A DNA stretch of 64,000 nucleotides from Bacteroides sp. CAG:1060_57_27 (GCA_001915575.1 MNQT01000011.1:1-64000), one strand, 5' to 3'; positions 1 to 11,849 are shown, counted from the stretch's first letter. Notes: generated by a model not told the origin, from the sequence alone. Numbers and translations: made by a program.

Positions 1-33
1 AGAAAAAGCATTTTTTTAACCATATCAGTGATA

Positions 34-47
34 ATCTTTGCAAAGAT
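34..47. promoter_or_regulatory. 14-bp palindrome upstream of susC, possible operator
   Basis: A perfect 14-bp palindrome, ATCTTTGCAAAGAT, lies about 75 bases upstream of the -35-like element of the susC promoter. A related half-site (CTTTGCA) recurs at 61-67, and ATCAGTG occurs both before the palindrome and before the half-site. This layout fits a regulator binding site, but no regulator in the window can be tied to it. Confidence 0.3.
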
Positions 48-119
48 ATTAAAATCAGTGCTTTGCATGGATTTTATCCTACTTTTTGTCAACTAGGCCA
101 CCAAATGTAACGGCTGTGA

Positions 120-151
120 TTTGCATATTTATCATAATGTTTTTATATTTG
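120..151 (+). promoter_or_regulatory. Bacteroidota promoter for susC-susD
   Basis: TTTG at 120-123, a 20-base spacer and TATATTTG at 144-151 match the Bacteroidota primary sigma consensus (TTTG/TTG, N19-21, TAnnTTTG). The predicted start near 158 leaves a leader of about 190 bases before the susC ATG. That is long compared with other genes here and leaves room for post-transcriptional control. Bases 1-119 hold no gene. Confidence 0.65.
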
Positions 152-349
152 CAGATACAACCGCTGAAAAGTTCCGGTTTTTGCCGGACTTTGATACGAC
201 ACATACATTACAACTAGTATACCAAGATTCAATTTCAATGCTGAATTGTTTCAAACCGTCCATGTTTTGTCTCGGCCTACGAACCGGAGGCGCCTTTGCC
301 GTTTCTGATATTCTTCCAATTTCACAATAACTATTCAAAACAGTTAAGT

Positions 350-3300
350 ATGATCAAAAAATTCTCAAAACATGTGATCGGTACCCTAGCGGTACTTGTC
401 GCTGCCCTCTCGGGAGGTTGGTCTACTGACGCCTTTGCACAGAACCAGACAGTGTCCGGTACTGTGATTGACGAGACCGGACTTCCCGTTATCGGCGCCG
501 GCGTTGTCGTAGTCGGCCAAAATACCATCGGTACGACGACCGATCTCGACGGTGTCTACTCGCTGAGCGTACCTGCAGGCTCGTCCCTCGAGTTCTCCTG
601 CATCGGTTACGACAATCAGATTATCGAAGTGGGCACCCAGTCTGTCATCAACGTGACGATGGTTTCCAACAACTTCATCGGGGAGACCGTGGTCATCGGT
701 TACGGTGTACAGAAGAAGAGCGACCTCACCGGTTCAGTGGCTTCCGTACGTTCCGAAGACCTCCAGAACCGTTCTACCACCGATGCTGCCGCCGCCCTCC
801 AGGGTAAGGCTGCCGGTGTGCAGATCATCAACACCTCAGGTGCCCCTGGTTCAGGCGCTCAGATCCGCGTACGCGGTTACTCATCCAACTCAGGAAACCT
901 CGGACCCCTCCTCATCGTGGACGGTCTTAAGGTTGACAACATCCAGTACCTCGACCCTTCAATGATCGAGTCTATGGAGATCCTCAAGGATGCAGCGTCT
1001 GCAGCCATCTACGGTGCCGAGGCAGGAAATGGTGTCGTACTAATCACCACCAAGACGGGTGCGGATCAGAACGGTACCTCTCATGTGACCTACAACTTCC
1101 GTCTCACGAGCCAGATGCTCGGCAAGAGGCCGGAACTGTTCGGGACCCATGACTACATCGACTACCAGCAGTACATCGGCCTCCTTACTCCGGAGGCTCT
1201 CGAGACCGTATGGGACGGCCAGGAGCATGACTGGATCGAGGAAGTATTCGCCCCGAGCTGGTCACAGCAGCATTCGGTAACTTTCTCAGGAGGAAACAAC
1301 AAGGGTCACTTCTTCGCATCCCTGAACTATGTGAACAACGACGGTATCGTTAAGGGCGACAGGGACACCTACAACAGGCTTTCGGCCCAGATCAACGCCG
1401 ACTACCAGCTGTTCAAGTGGCTGCAGGTGGGCACCAACACCTCTTTCGAGAAGTGGGCTACCCAGTCGGTGTCGGCCGCATCGTTTGGTTCTGCGCTGAA
1501 CTCTGCCATGTCCCTTGATCCCCTTACGCCTGCGTACTACAGCAACATCGAGGACTGCGCTCCTGACATGATTTCGCAGTACTACAGCAACCCCGACCTC
1601 ATCTACCGCGACCCGAACCACAACAACGACTTCTACGCTACTTCGAAGTACCTTTCAGAGGCTACCGGTAACCCCCTGTTCCAGAGGGATCGCAGTGAGT
1701 CGTCCAACGGAGGAATCACAGTGCGCGGAACCATGTTCGCAAACATGAACCTGTTCGAGGGATTCACCTTCACCTCACGCTTCGGCTACCGCATCTCTCA
1801 GAGCAGCAGCCACAGTTATAGCAAGCCTTACTATATCACGGCTATGGCATCATCTCCCAACTACTCGATTTCGGCCAACGTGAACACGAGCTACTACTAC
1901 CAGTGGGAGAACTTCGCCAACTATAACCGTACTTTCGGCAAGCACAATATAGGCGCGATGGCCGGTATGTCATACATCGAGAGCAACGGCGACAGCGCCA
2001 GCATCTCTTCTTCAGGCACCGACATCCTCCAGTCATACGAGGAGCCGTTCCTCTACATCAACTATCTGCTTGACGACGCGCAGAAGAGCGTAGGCAACGC
2101 TCCCAGCAAGTCTACCCAGATCTCGTACTTCGGCCGTCTGATGTACACCTACGACGACCGCTACAGCATTCAGGCGAACTTCCGTGCCGATGCGTTCGAC
2201 TCCTCGAAGCTCTCCAGGGAGGCACGCTGGGGTTACTTCCCCTCATTCTCGGCTGGCTGGACCATCAGCAACGAGAACTTCGTGCGTGACAACGTGAGCC
2301 GCGACGTGCTCTCCTTCCTGAAGCTCCGCGCCTCATGGGGACGCAACGGTAACATCAACGTGCTTGGCGGATATCCCTACCTCGCAACCATTTCCCTGAA
2401 CGGCCAGTGGTATCAGTACAATCCTTCGCTTGACGAGGGTAATCTGACCTACGGCTCGGGCCCCACTGCGCTCTCGAACCCCGATCTGAAGTGGGAGACC
2501 TCGGACCAGATCGACGTCGGTCTCGACGCCCGCATGTTCGGCGACAGGCTGACCATCGGTATGGACTGGTACAAGAAGAACACCAACGACCTGCTCGTTT
2601 CTATCGCCCCCGTGCCTGAGATCGGAGTGAAGAGTACTACCGTGAATGCCGGTGACGTGCTCAATACCGGTTTCGAGATGGAACTCGGCTGGATGGACGA
2701 CATCGGAGACTTCTCATACAGCATCAACGCCAACATCGCCACCCTGCATAACGAGGTTCTTGAGCTCCACAGGTCCATTGACCGTATCATCGGCGGTGGT
2801 GTCGGAGGTATGAACAACAAGATGCGTTCTGCATTCGAGGTGGGCTACCCTATCTGGTACTTCCGCGGCTTCAAGTATGTCGGCATCGAAGAGGCTACCG
2901 GAAAGGCGCTCTACGAGAAGGCCGACGGTTCCATAACCAATGCTCCCGGCGAGAACGATGTTCACTATATCGGCAAGGCCATTCCTGACTTCACCTATGG
3001 TATCACCATCAACCTTGCATGGAAGGGCTTCGATTTCAGCGTGTTCGGTACCGGTACCGCTGGCAACGACATTGCCTGCTTCCTCTACTCTGCAGACCGT
3101 CCGCAGACCAACACCCTTACGCACTTCTACAACAACTCATGGAAGCCCGACAACCACAACGCGATGTATCCTGATATGAAGCAGGTTGCTACTGACTGGT
3201 ATTTCTGGAGCTCCAGCGCCGTTCTCTTCAACGGTTCATATTTCAAGTTCAAGCAGATACAGCTCGGTTACACGCTGCCCGCCGACCTCACCAAGAAGGC

Positions 3301-3475
3301 TCTTATCAGCAACCTCCGCTTCTTCGTATCGCTTGACGACTTCTTCACCATCAGCTCATATCCCGGACTCGACCCCGAGACCGCTACTACCGGTACCGGA
3401 AGTTCTGCAGGATATGACGTAGGTAGCTATCCTACCACGAGGAAAGTGGTTCTTGGTGTAAACCTCACGTTCTAA
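350..3475 (+). CDS. susC: SusC/RagA-family TonB-dependent outer-membrane transporter
   Basis: This 1041-residue outer-membrane transporter imports oligosaccharides using energy from TonB. A signal peptide (cut near AFAQ, residue 31) is followed by a carboxypeptidase-regulatory-like beta domain (about 32-115), a plug domain (about 116-235, with GYGVQKKSDLTGSV, the RVRGYSS motif and LIVDGL), and a large beta-barrel ending in the usual C-terminal phenylalanine (GVNLTF). The frame stays open upstream to an ATG at 296, but the ATG at 350 starts a proper signal peptide and is preferred. susD follows after 7 bases. The downstream esterase, GH43 and xylose genes suggest xylan-derived oligosaccharides as cargo, which is an inference from context. 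Confidence 0.95.
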   Translation: MIKKFSKHVIGTLAVLVAALSGGWSTDAFAQNQTVSGTVIDETGLPVIGAGVVVVGQNTIGTTTDLDGVYSLSVPAGSSLEFSCIGYDNQIIEVGTQSVINVTMVSNNFIGETVVIGYGVQKKSDLTGSVASVRSEDLQNRSTTDAAAALQGKAAGVQIINTSGAPGSGAQIRVRGYSSNSGNLGPLLIVDGLKVDNIQYLDPSMIESMEILKDAASAAIYGAEAGNGVVLITTKTGADQNGTSHVTYNFRLTSQMLGKRPELFGTHDYIDYQQYIGLLTPEALETVWDGQEHDWIEEVFAPSWSQQHSVTFSGGNNKGHFFASLNYVNNDGIVKGDRDTYNRLSAQINADYQLFKWLQVGTNTSFEKWATQSVSAASFGSALNSAMSLDPLTPAYYSNIEDCAPDMISQYYSNPDLIYRDPNHNNDFYATSKYLSEATGNPLFQRDRSESSNGGITVRGTMFANMNLFEGFTFTSRFGYRISQSSSHSYSKPYYITAMASSPNYSISANVNTSYYYQWENFANYNRTFGKHNIGAMAGMSYIESNGDSASISSSGTDILQSYEEPFLYINYLLDDAQKSVGNAPSKSTQISYFGRLMYTYDDRYSIQANFRADAFDSSKLSREARWGYFPSFSAGWTISNENFVRDNVSRDVLSFLKLRASWGRNGNINVLGGYPYLATISLNGQWYQYNPSLDEGNLTYGSGPTALSNPDLKWETSDQIDVGLDARMFGDRLTIGMDWYKKNTNDLLVSIAPVPEIGVKSTTVNAGDVLNTGFEMELGWMDDIGDFSYSINANIATLHNEVLELHRSIDRIIGGGVGGMNNKMRSAFEVGYPIWYFRGFKYVGIEEATGKALYEKADGSITNAPGENDVHYIGKAIPDFTYGITINLAWKGFDFSVFGTGTAGNDIACFLYSADRPQTNTLTHFYNNSWKPDNHNAMYPDMKQVATDWYFWSSSAVLFNGSYFKFKQIQLGYTLPADLTKKALISNLRFFVSLDDFFTISSYPGLDPETATTGTGSSAGYDVGSYPTTRKVVLGVNLTF

Positions 3476-3482
3476 AAAGTAT

Positions 3483-5291
3483 ATGAATATGAAAATAAAG
3501 TTTATAGCTCCCATAGCGGCACTTGCCGCAGCCGGTCTTCTTACTGGCTGTAACCCCGACCGTCTGGAGATTCCCCAGAAGGGTGCAGTATCGACGGAGA
3601 CCTTCTACAAGACCGACGAGGATGCAGAGGCCGCGCTCGTCGCAGTCTACCAGGGCTTCCTGTGGAATGTAGCCTCGCAGAACGGCGCCTCCATCAATAT
3701 TCCCTTCCTTCTCGCGTTCAACATGTGCGGTGACGATGTCAATGCGGCGGGCGCTTTCTACGGCGACAATGACTTTGCCGCCCAGTTGAACGAGTTCCGC
3801 TACGACACCAACGCCGAGGTGGTCCGCAACATGTACAACGGACTCTACTATGCCCTCTATTATACGAACCTCGTGACCGACCATTTCCAGTACGGAACGA
3901 GCGACATCAAGGACAGGGTGATTTCCGAGTCCCGCGTTATACGCGCATATATCCATATGATGCTGGCTCTCGGCTGGGGGACCCCTCCGCTCGTAGACCA
4001 TGTGCTTGCGGGTGACGCCAACCCCTACAACTGCAACACCGACCCCGAGCTCGGCGGTATGGATCAGGCCGGCCTTCTCAAGTGGTGCGCCAAGGAGTGC
4101 GAGGAGTCCCTCGAGTACCTCGACGAGAGGCAGGGCCCCGGCGACAAGGACGGTGCCGTGAAGGTTACCAAGGGATTCGCCAACGCCCTTGCGGGAAAGG
4201 CGTACTTCTATGCCGGAGACTACGAGAACGCAAGGCGCTGCCTGAAGGCGGTCATCGACTCCAGGAACTACGAGCTTGTTTCGTCCGACAGGTGGCTTGA
4301 CAACTTCCACATCGAGGGAGATGCCAACGAGGAGAAGATATTCGAGACCAACATCGAGTACAACAGCAATCTCGGCTTCTTCGACTACACCAGCCGCACT
4401 GGTTGGATGCAGTGCCAGTACTGGAACTGGCGTACCGACCACTTCGTGGCCAATGTAGTGGCTCCCTACTGCTCTATCGAGGGCTGGGGCGGTCTCGGAG
4501 TACCCGAGGACTTCGCAGAGGAGTTCGTGGCATACCACAAGGACAACTCGGCGCGTCTGAACGGCTCTATCATCAACATCGAGGATCTCGTGTACGAGAC
4601 CCAGTACCAGGCTCCCAACGAGGACATCAACTCATGGACCCGCGAGCAGAAGGCCGCGAGCAACCGTGTTGGTCTGAACAACCTCGGCCTCTACGGACAG
4701 TCGTTCTACCTTCCTCTGAAGCCTATCGTGAGGACTGCTGATCTCAGGACTCCCGGCGAGGCGATCCGCATGAACAACTTCATCATCATGCGTTATCCCG
4801 AGGTCATCCTGCTCTATGCCGAGGCCTGCCTGCCCGAGAACGGGGGCAATCCCGAGGATGCATGGCAGCTGGTACGCGAGCTCCAGGACCGTGCGGGCGT
4901 GAAGGACGAGTATCTCGTGAACTCCGCCGCCGACCTCACCCTCGATGTGATCAAGAACGAGAAGCAGTTCGAACTCTGGCTCGAGGGAACCCGCTGGTTC
5001 GATATCCGCCGCTGGAAAGATGCCGGCTACGAGTCTCTCAAGACTCAGGGAACCGATATCCCCGTGCTCTACGACAAGTTCACCCGCGAGCCCCAGGCGA
5101 CCGACGAGAATGTGCGCTGGCAGTACGGCAGCGAGGAGAACAGCCGCTTCTATATCGTCGATACCCACACTGCCCAGGACAACGGAGCGGTGGTCGGATT
5201 CAAGGACGGCAAGCATGAACTCTTCCCCTTCCCCTACACTGTGACTTCAATTAATCCCAATATAACCCAGAATCCTGGTTGGACTAATTAA
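3483..5291 (+). CDS. susD: SusD/RagB-family glycan-binding surface lipoprotein
   Basis: This 602-residue lipoprotein is the extracellular lid and glycan-binding partner of the preceding SusC. The signal peptide ends in a lipobox (LLTGC, cysteine at about residue 23). SusD-like TPR helices follow, including the N-terminal TFYKTDEDAEAALVAVYQ segment and the C-terminal FELWLEGTRWFDIRRW block typical of the family. The ending NPNITQNPGW is the usual SusD tail. A second ATG lies two codons downstream (3489). Length is normal to slightly long. A strong terminator just after the stop suggests susCD can form its own transcript, separate from the enzyme genes. Confidence 0.95.
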   Translation: MNMKIKFIAPIAALAAAGLLTGCNPDRLEIPQKGAVSTETFYKTDEDAEAALVAVYQGFLWNVASQNGASINIPFLLAFNMCGDDVNAAGAFYGDNDFAAQLNEFRYDTNAEVVRNMYNGLYYALYYTNLVTDHFQYGTSDIKDRVISESRVIRAYIHMMLALGWGTPPLVDHVLAGDANPYNCNTDPELGGMDQAGLLKWCAKECEESLEYLDERQGPGDKDGAVKVTKGFANALAGKAYFYAGDYENARRCLKAVIDSRNYELVSSDRWLDNFHIEGDANEEKIFETNIEYNSNLGFFDYTSRTGWMQCQYWNWRTDHFVANVVAPYCSIEGWGGLGVPEDFAEEFVAYHKDNSARLNGSIINIEDLVYETQYQAPNEDINSWTREQKAASNRVGLNNLGLYGQSFYLPLKPIVRTADLRTPGEAIRMNNFIIMRYPEVILLYAEACLPENGGNPEDAWQLVRELQDRAGVKDEYLVNSAADLTLDVIKNEKQFELWLEGTRWFDIRRWKDAGYESLKTQGTDIPVLYDKFTREPQATDENVRWQYGSEENSRFYIVDTHTAQDNGAVVGFKDGKHELFPFPYTVTSINPNITQNPGWTN

Positions 5292-5313
5292 GTAATTGGT
5301 GCATAATGTGTTT

Positions 5314-5343
5314 GCGCCGGGGCCTCGTGCCCCGGCGCTTTTC
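5314..5343 (+). terminator. Intrinsic terminator after susD
   Basis: A perfect 10-bp GC-rich stem (GCGCCGGGGC with GCCCCGGCGC) closes a 5-base loop and is followed by TTTTC. It sits 22 bases after the susD stop codon and should end or attenuate the susCD transcript. Confidence 0.85.
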
Positions 5344-5345
5344 AT

Positions 5346-5413
5346 TTGTAACGCAGGAAATAAATATTGTAACGCAGCGGAGTATGTCTCCGGCGGCAAA
5401 ATCGGTATATTTG
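5346..5413 (+). promoter_or_regulatory. Promoter of the enzyme operon with paired 11-bp direct repeats
   Basis: TATATTTG at 5406-5413 is a good -7 element, but no TTG lies at the expected -33 distance. Upstream, the 11-mer TTGTAACGCAG occurs at 5346-5356 and again at 5367-5377, exactly 21 bases apart, or two helical turns. Two in-phase direct repeats next to a promoter lacking a -33 box fit binding of an activator dimer. The regulator is unknown. Confidence 0.5.
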
Positions 5414-5442
5414 TACGAATGACTGCAAATAACCAATCTTAG

Positions 5443-7614
<2,172 letters not shown>

Positions 7615-7635
7615 TCCAGAACAAATTACATCAAT

Positions 7636-8808
7636 ATGAAACAGACAAAGATTCTACTGTCGGCATTCGCGGCACTTGCCGCCCTGATGCTTGCCGGCTG
7701 CAGCACTTCTCCCAAGCAGGAGGAGACGGCTGCGCATGAAGTCGTACTTCCCGGAGAGCAGGCGCCTCCGATGGACGCGGGACAGAACAACTTCGGCGGC
7801 AGCGCCGCCGACCGCGGCGACACCACGGGGCGCGCCGAGCGCCTCAGGCAGAGGGCGGCGGAGATGAACCGCATCCGCACCGTGCACTTCAACGACCTCA
7901 CGATGAGCGACCCCTACATCTATCCCGACCCCGAGACGAAGACCTACTACCTCACCTCCTCCGGCGGGCGCATGTGGAAGAGCAAGGACCTCGTGATGTG
8001 GGAGGGCCCCTACAACGTCATTGACCTCAGCGGCACCTGGTGCGAGAAGGCGGGCTTCGCCGCCGCGGCGGAGATACACAAGGTGGGCGACTACTATTAC
8101 TACGCCGGCACCTGGAGCGACCACGGCGACCTCATCGAGCAGGTTCCCCGCCGCTACAACGTGCCCCACAACCAGACCTACCTGCTCCGCTCGGAGAACG
8201 TGGAGGGTCCGTACGTGCCCTTCTCCGTGACCCCGGGCTACGACTACCAGCCGCGCGAGTGGGACTGCATCGACGGCACCCTCTACGAGGAGGACGGACA
8301 CATCTACATGGTGTTCGTGCACGAGTGGACACAGATCATCGACGGCACCATGGACTACATCGAGCTGTCTTCGGACCTCACCCATACGGTATCCGAGCAT
8401 CCCGTGACGCTGTTCAGGGCGTCGGAGGCACCGTACTGCGGCGAGATGAACAGCCTCGGCGAGGCGACCTTCGGGCTGAAGATGCCGGGCTGGGTCACCG
8501 ACGGTCCCCAGCTGTTCCGCACGCAGACCGGCAGGCTGGGTATGCTGTGGTCGACCTGGGGCAAGGAGCGTTACCTGCAGGCCGTATGCTACTCGGAGTC
8601 CGGCACCATCGACGGTCCCTGGGTACAGGAGCCCGAGCCGTTCCTCTCGAACAACTCCGGCCACGGCATGCTGTTCCGCGACTTCGACGGCAGGCTGCTC
8701 TATGTGGTGCACCATGCCGAGGGTGACGGCCCCCGCAAGCCCCAGCTCTGGAATGTCGACGACAGCGGCGACAAACTCGTCCTCAAGGACAGGATAATAC
8801 TGAAATAA
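7636..8808 (+). CDS. GH43-family glycoside hydrolase, lipoprotein
   Basis: This 390-residue lipoprotein (lipobox LAGC, cysteine about residue 22) has a charged, probably disordered linker of about 55 residues and then a five-bladed GH43 propeller. Likely active-site residues are Asp92 (MSDPYIY), Asp213 (CIDGTLY) and Asp289 (TDGPQLF). Most GH43 enzymes have Glu in an EGP motif at the last position. I recall DGP being normal in the subgroup around Bacteroides BT3655, so this may not be a loss of function. Arabinofuranosidase or xylosidase activity is likely but unresolved. Third codon positions are almost all G or C, more so than in its neighbours. Confidence 0.82.
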   Translation: MKQTKILLSAFAALAALMLAGCSTSPKQEETAAHEVVLPGEQAPPMDAGQNNFGGSAADRGDTTGRAERLRQRAAEMNRIRTVHFNDLTMSDPYIYPDPETKTYYLTSSGGRMWKSKDLVMWEGPYNVIDLSGTWCEKAGFAAAAEIHKVGDYYYYAGTWSDHGDLIEQVPRRYNVPHNQTYLLRSENVEGPYVPFSVTPGYDYQPREWDCIDGTLYEEDGHIYMVFVHEWTQIIDGTMDYIELSSDLTHTVSEHPVTLFRASEAPYCGEMNSLGEATFGLKMPGWVTDGPQLFRTQTGRLGMLWSTWGKERYLQAVCYSESGTIDGPWVQEPEPFLSNNSGHGMLFRDFDGRLLYVVHHAEGDGPRKPQLWNVDDSGDKLVLKDRIILK

Positions 8809-8830
8809 TACCTATATATAATATCTAGAA

Positions 8831-10153
8831 ATGAATACCAGAAACCTAATCGCACTTTCGGCCCTTGCACTGGGCCTTGCTCCCGCGCTCGACGCGCAGA
8901 ACCCTATAATCCGTGACCAGTTCACCGCAGATCCTACTGCGCGTGTGTTCGAGGGCAAGGTCTATCTCTATCCTTCCCACGACATAATCAGCCCCGTAGA
9001 ACCCGAGAGGAAGTGGTTCTCTATGGCGGACTACCATGTGTTCTCTTCCGAGGACCTTGTGAACTGGACCGACCACGGCATGATACTCAGCCAGGAGAAC
9101 GTGCCCTGGGGTAATCCCGAGGGCTACTCGATGTGGGCGCCCGACTGCGTCTACAAGAACGGCAAGTACTATTTCTACTTCCCCAACGCTCCCAAGGAGG
9201 GACGCGGATTCGCGATAGGAGTCGCAGTCGCCGACAAGCCTTACGGCCCGTTCACTCCCGAGCAGAAGCCTATCGAGGGTGTCGGCGGCATCGACCCCTG
9301 CGTGCTGGTCGCCTCTGACGGCTCTGCCTATCTCTACTGGTCCGGAATGGGACTGCGCGGAGCGAAGCTCGCCGACAACATGCTCGAGCTCGACGGGGAG
9401 TCCGTACGCCTTGACGAGAACCTGCCCGCCGGTTTCAAGGAAGGCCCCTTCATCTTCGAGAGGAACGGCAAGTTCTATCTCACCTATCCCTGGGTTCAGG
9501 ACAGGACCGAGACCCTGGCATACGCCATGAGCGACAATCCCCTCGGACCCTACGAGTTCAAGGGAATCATCATGGCGCAGTCTCCTTCGGCCTGCTGGAC
9601 AAACCATCACTCTCTCGTCGAGTACAAGGGCGAGTGGTACCTCTTCTACCATCACAATGACTACTCTCCCCAGTTCGATAAGAACCGTTCCGTCCGCATA
9701 GACAAGGTGATATTCAACGAGGACGGTACGATACAGCCCGTGACTCCCACCCTCAGGGGTGTAGGCGTCAGCCCCGCGCGTTCGATAATCCAGCTCGACC
9801 GCTACAGCTTCCTCAGCCAGGGAGGCACCTATATCGACTTCCTGAATGTAGAGAATCCTTTCGAGGGCTGGTTCGTGAACCTTCCCCGTCCCGAGACCTG
9901 GGTAGAGTATGAGGATATCGACTTCGGAAGCGCCTCTCCCAAGACGGTGAAGATGCGCGTTCGCTCCGAGAAGGGCGCAAGGGTAGCCTTCTCCGCCGCC
10001 GAGAACCAGTACTTCGCCCATATGGACATCCCCGCAAGTGCCGCCTGGACCGAAGTCTCCGCTCCCATGGAGTCCGAGCTCACCGGCCTCAACTATGTGC
10101 GTGCGGTCGTGGAGTCCGGTGACGTGCAGATCGACTGGATGACTTTCGAATAA
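8831..10153 (+). CDS. GH43 arabinofuranosidase/xylosidase with C-terminal beta-sandwich
   Basis: This is a 440-residue exported enzyme with an ordinary signal peptide (ending LDAQ) rather than a lipobox. The GH43 triad is visible as Asp34 (TADPTARV), Asp155 (GGIDPCV) and Glu204 (KEGPFIF). NHHSLVEYKGEWYLFYHH carries the family's conserved histidine region. Residues from about 325 onward form a second domain resembling the carbohydrate-binding sandwich of GH43/CBM6 proteins. The arrangement matches Bacteroidota enzymes that release arabinose or xylose from arabinoxylan. It lies 22 bases after the previous GH43 gene and 13 before the next, within one operon. Confidence 0.87.
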   Translation: MNTRNLIALSALALGLAPALDAQNPIIRDQFTADPTARVFEGKVYLYPSHDIISPVEPERKWFSMADYHVFSSEDLVNWTDHGMILSQENVPWGNPEGYSMWAPDCVYKNGKYYFYFPNAPKEGRGFAIGVAVADKPYGPFTPEQKPIEGVGGIDPCVLVASDGSAYLYWSGMGLRGAKLADNMLELDGESVRLDENLPAGFKEGPFIFERNGKFYLTYPWVQDRTETLAYAMSDNPLGPYEFKGIIMAQSPSACWTNHHSLVEYKGEWYLFYHHNDYSPQFDKNRSVRIDKVIFNEDGTIQPVTPTLRGVGVSPARSIIQLDRYSFLSQGGTYIDFLNVENPFEGWFVNLPRPETWVEYEDIDFGSASPKTVKMRVRSEKGARVAFSAAENQYFAHMDIPASAAWTEVSAPMESELTGLNYVRAVVESGDVQIDWMTFE

Positions 10154-10166
10154 TCCCGGATATGAT

Positions 10167-11849
10167 ATGAAAAAACTATTTTTCGCATTCACGGTGACAG
10201 CTGTACTCCAGCTGTCATCGTGTAGTATATCCGCCCCTGAGGGGACGGCCCTCTTCGATGACTTCCGCTATGAGGGCATGGACAACTTCTATGAGGAGAA
10301 TCCCCTCCACGGGGAGGACATGGCCTATAATCCTCTGCTTCCCGGCTGGTACTCCGACCCGAGCGTATGCAGCAACGGGAAAGGGGACTATTTCCTTGTA
10401 ACCTCCACCTTCAGCTACTATCCCGGCGTGCCTTTATTCCACAGCCGCGACCTGCTCAACTGGAAGCAGGTGGGCAACGTGCTCGACAGGCCCTCGCAGC
10501 TTGTGAACCTCGACCGCCAGCATGTCAGCGGCGGAATCTTCGCTCCGGCGATAGAGTACAATCCCCACAACGGCACCTACTATATGCTCACGACCAATGT
10601 GGGCGCCGGTAATTTCCTCGTCAAGACTACCGACCCTTTCGGAGAGTGGTCTGACCCGATAATGCTTCCGCAGGTGCAGGGAATCGACCCGTCGATCTTC
10701 TTCGATGACGACGGAAGGGCGTATATAGTCAACAATGACGACGCTCCCGGCGGAAAGCCGGAGTATGACGGACACAGGACGATCCGGATCGTCGAATACG
10801 ACGTACAGGCTGACCGTACCGTGGGAGAGCGCAGGATAATAGTCGACAAGGGCGCGCGTCCCGAGGACGAGCCCGTGTGGATAGAGGGCCCTCATCTGTA
10901 TAAGATAGACGGCTGGTATTATCTCATGTGCGCCGAAGGCGGTACCGAAGAAGGACATTCCGAGGTGATTTTCCGCAGCCGCAGCGTCATGGGCGGCTAC
11001 GAGCCGTGGGACGGCAACCCCATACTTACCCAGAGGCATCTCGACCCCGGCAGGCCCAATCCCGTGACATGCGCGGGTCATGCGGACCTGGTGCAGGCTC
11101 CTGACGGCGGCTGGTGGGCGGTGTTCCTTGCCTGCCGGCCCTACATAGGCGGTTACGAGAATCTCGGACGCGAGACCTTCATGCTGCCCGTGAAGTGGAC
11201 AGAAGACGGATTCCCTGTAATAACGGAAGGCAACGGACAGGTGCCTCTCGTCGTGCGTCATCCCGGAGCGGTGCGCTCCCGGGATGTCACCTTCGGCAAT
11301 TTCAGCGTCGAGGACGGCTTCGACGCCGACACTCTCTCCTATGGCTGGATGACGCTCAGGGGACCTGCCGACGGACTGTACTCGCTTTCGGAGAACAGGG
11401 GATTCCTGCAACTGTCCTGCTCGGATGCCAAGGTGGAGCAGATGGCGGTGCCTGCGGCGGTGCTGCGCAGGGTGCAGCATCACAGGTTCTCGGCTTCGAC
11501 GAGGATGTACTTCTCGCCCGAAGGGGATTCCGATGCGGCCGGAATGCTGCTGTTCAAGGACGAACGCCATTTCTATTTCCTGAACGTGCGCAATCTGGAC
11601 GGCGTGCCGAGCGTATGCCTCCAGACCAGCGAGGAGGGGAGTCCGGTGCTTGCTTCCGCCCCTCTGCCCAAGGGCTGCTCCTTCGTGGAGCTCGGCGTGG
11701 AGTCGTCAGGTACGGGTTTCGACTTTTATTATGCGCCCAATGGAAAAAATTCCGTACTTTTACAGGAAAATGTACCGGCCCGTTTCCTCTCGACTGCGGC
11801 AGCCGGGGGCTTTACCGGTACGACTATCGGCCTTTATGCCGTAAGATGA
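10167..11849 (+). CDS. GH43 (subfamily 12-like) beta-xylosidase/arabinofuranosidase lipoprotein
   Basis: This 560-residue lipoprotein (lipobox LSSC, cysteine about 19) carries a GH43 catalytic domain, with Asp64 (WYSDPSV), Asp174 (GIDPSIF) and Glu240 (IEGPHLY). A C-terminal beta-sandwich (about 370-560) is typical of xylan 1,4-beta-xylosidases of this group. The segments YPGVPLFHSRDLLNWK and WWAVFLACRP are diagnostic. It probably trims xylose or arabinose from xylo-oligosaccharides at the cell surface or in the periplasm. The divergence from the other three GH43 enzymes of the operon implies different linkages rather than redundant copies. Confidence 0.88.
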   Translation: MKKLFFAFTVTAVLQLSSCSISAPEGTALFDDFRYEGMDNFYEENPLHGEDMAYNPLLPGWYSDPSVCSNGKGDYFLVTSTFSYYPGVPLFHSRDLLNWKQVGNVLDRPSQLVNLDRQHVSGGIFAPAIEYNPHNGTYYMLTTNVGAGNFLVKTTDPFGEWSDPIMLPQVQGIDPSIFFDDDGRAYIVNNDDAPGGKPEYDGHRTIRIVEYDVQADRTVGERRIIVDKGARPEDEPVWIEGPHLYKIDGWYYLMCAEGGTEEGHSEVIFRSRSVMGGYEPWDGNPILTQRHLDPGRPNPVTCAGHADLVQAPDGGWWAVFLACRPYIGGYENLGRETFMLPVKWTEDGFPVITEGNGQVPLVVRHPGAVRSRDVTFGNFSVEDGFDADTLSYGWMTLRGPADGLYSLSENRGFLQLSCSDAKVEQMAVPAAVLRRVQHHRFSASTRMYFSPEGDSDAAGMLLFKDERHFYFLNVRNLDGVPSVCLQTSEEGSPVLASAPLPKGCSFVELGVESSGTGFDFYYAPNGKNSVLLQENVPARFLSTAAAGGFTGTTIGLYAVR

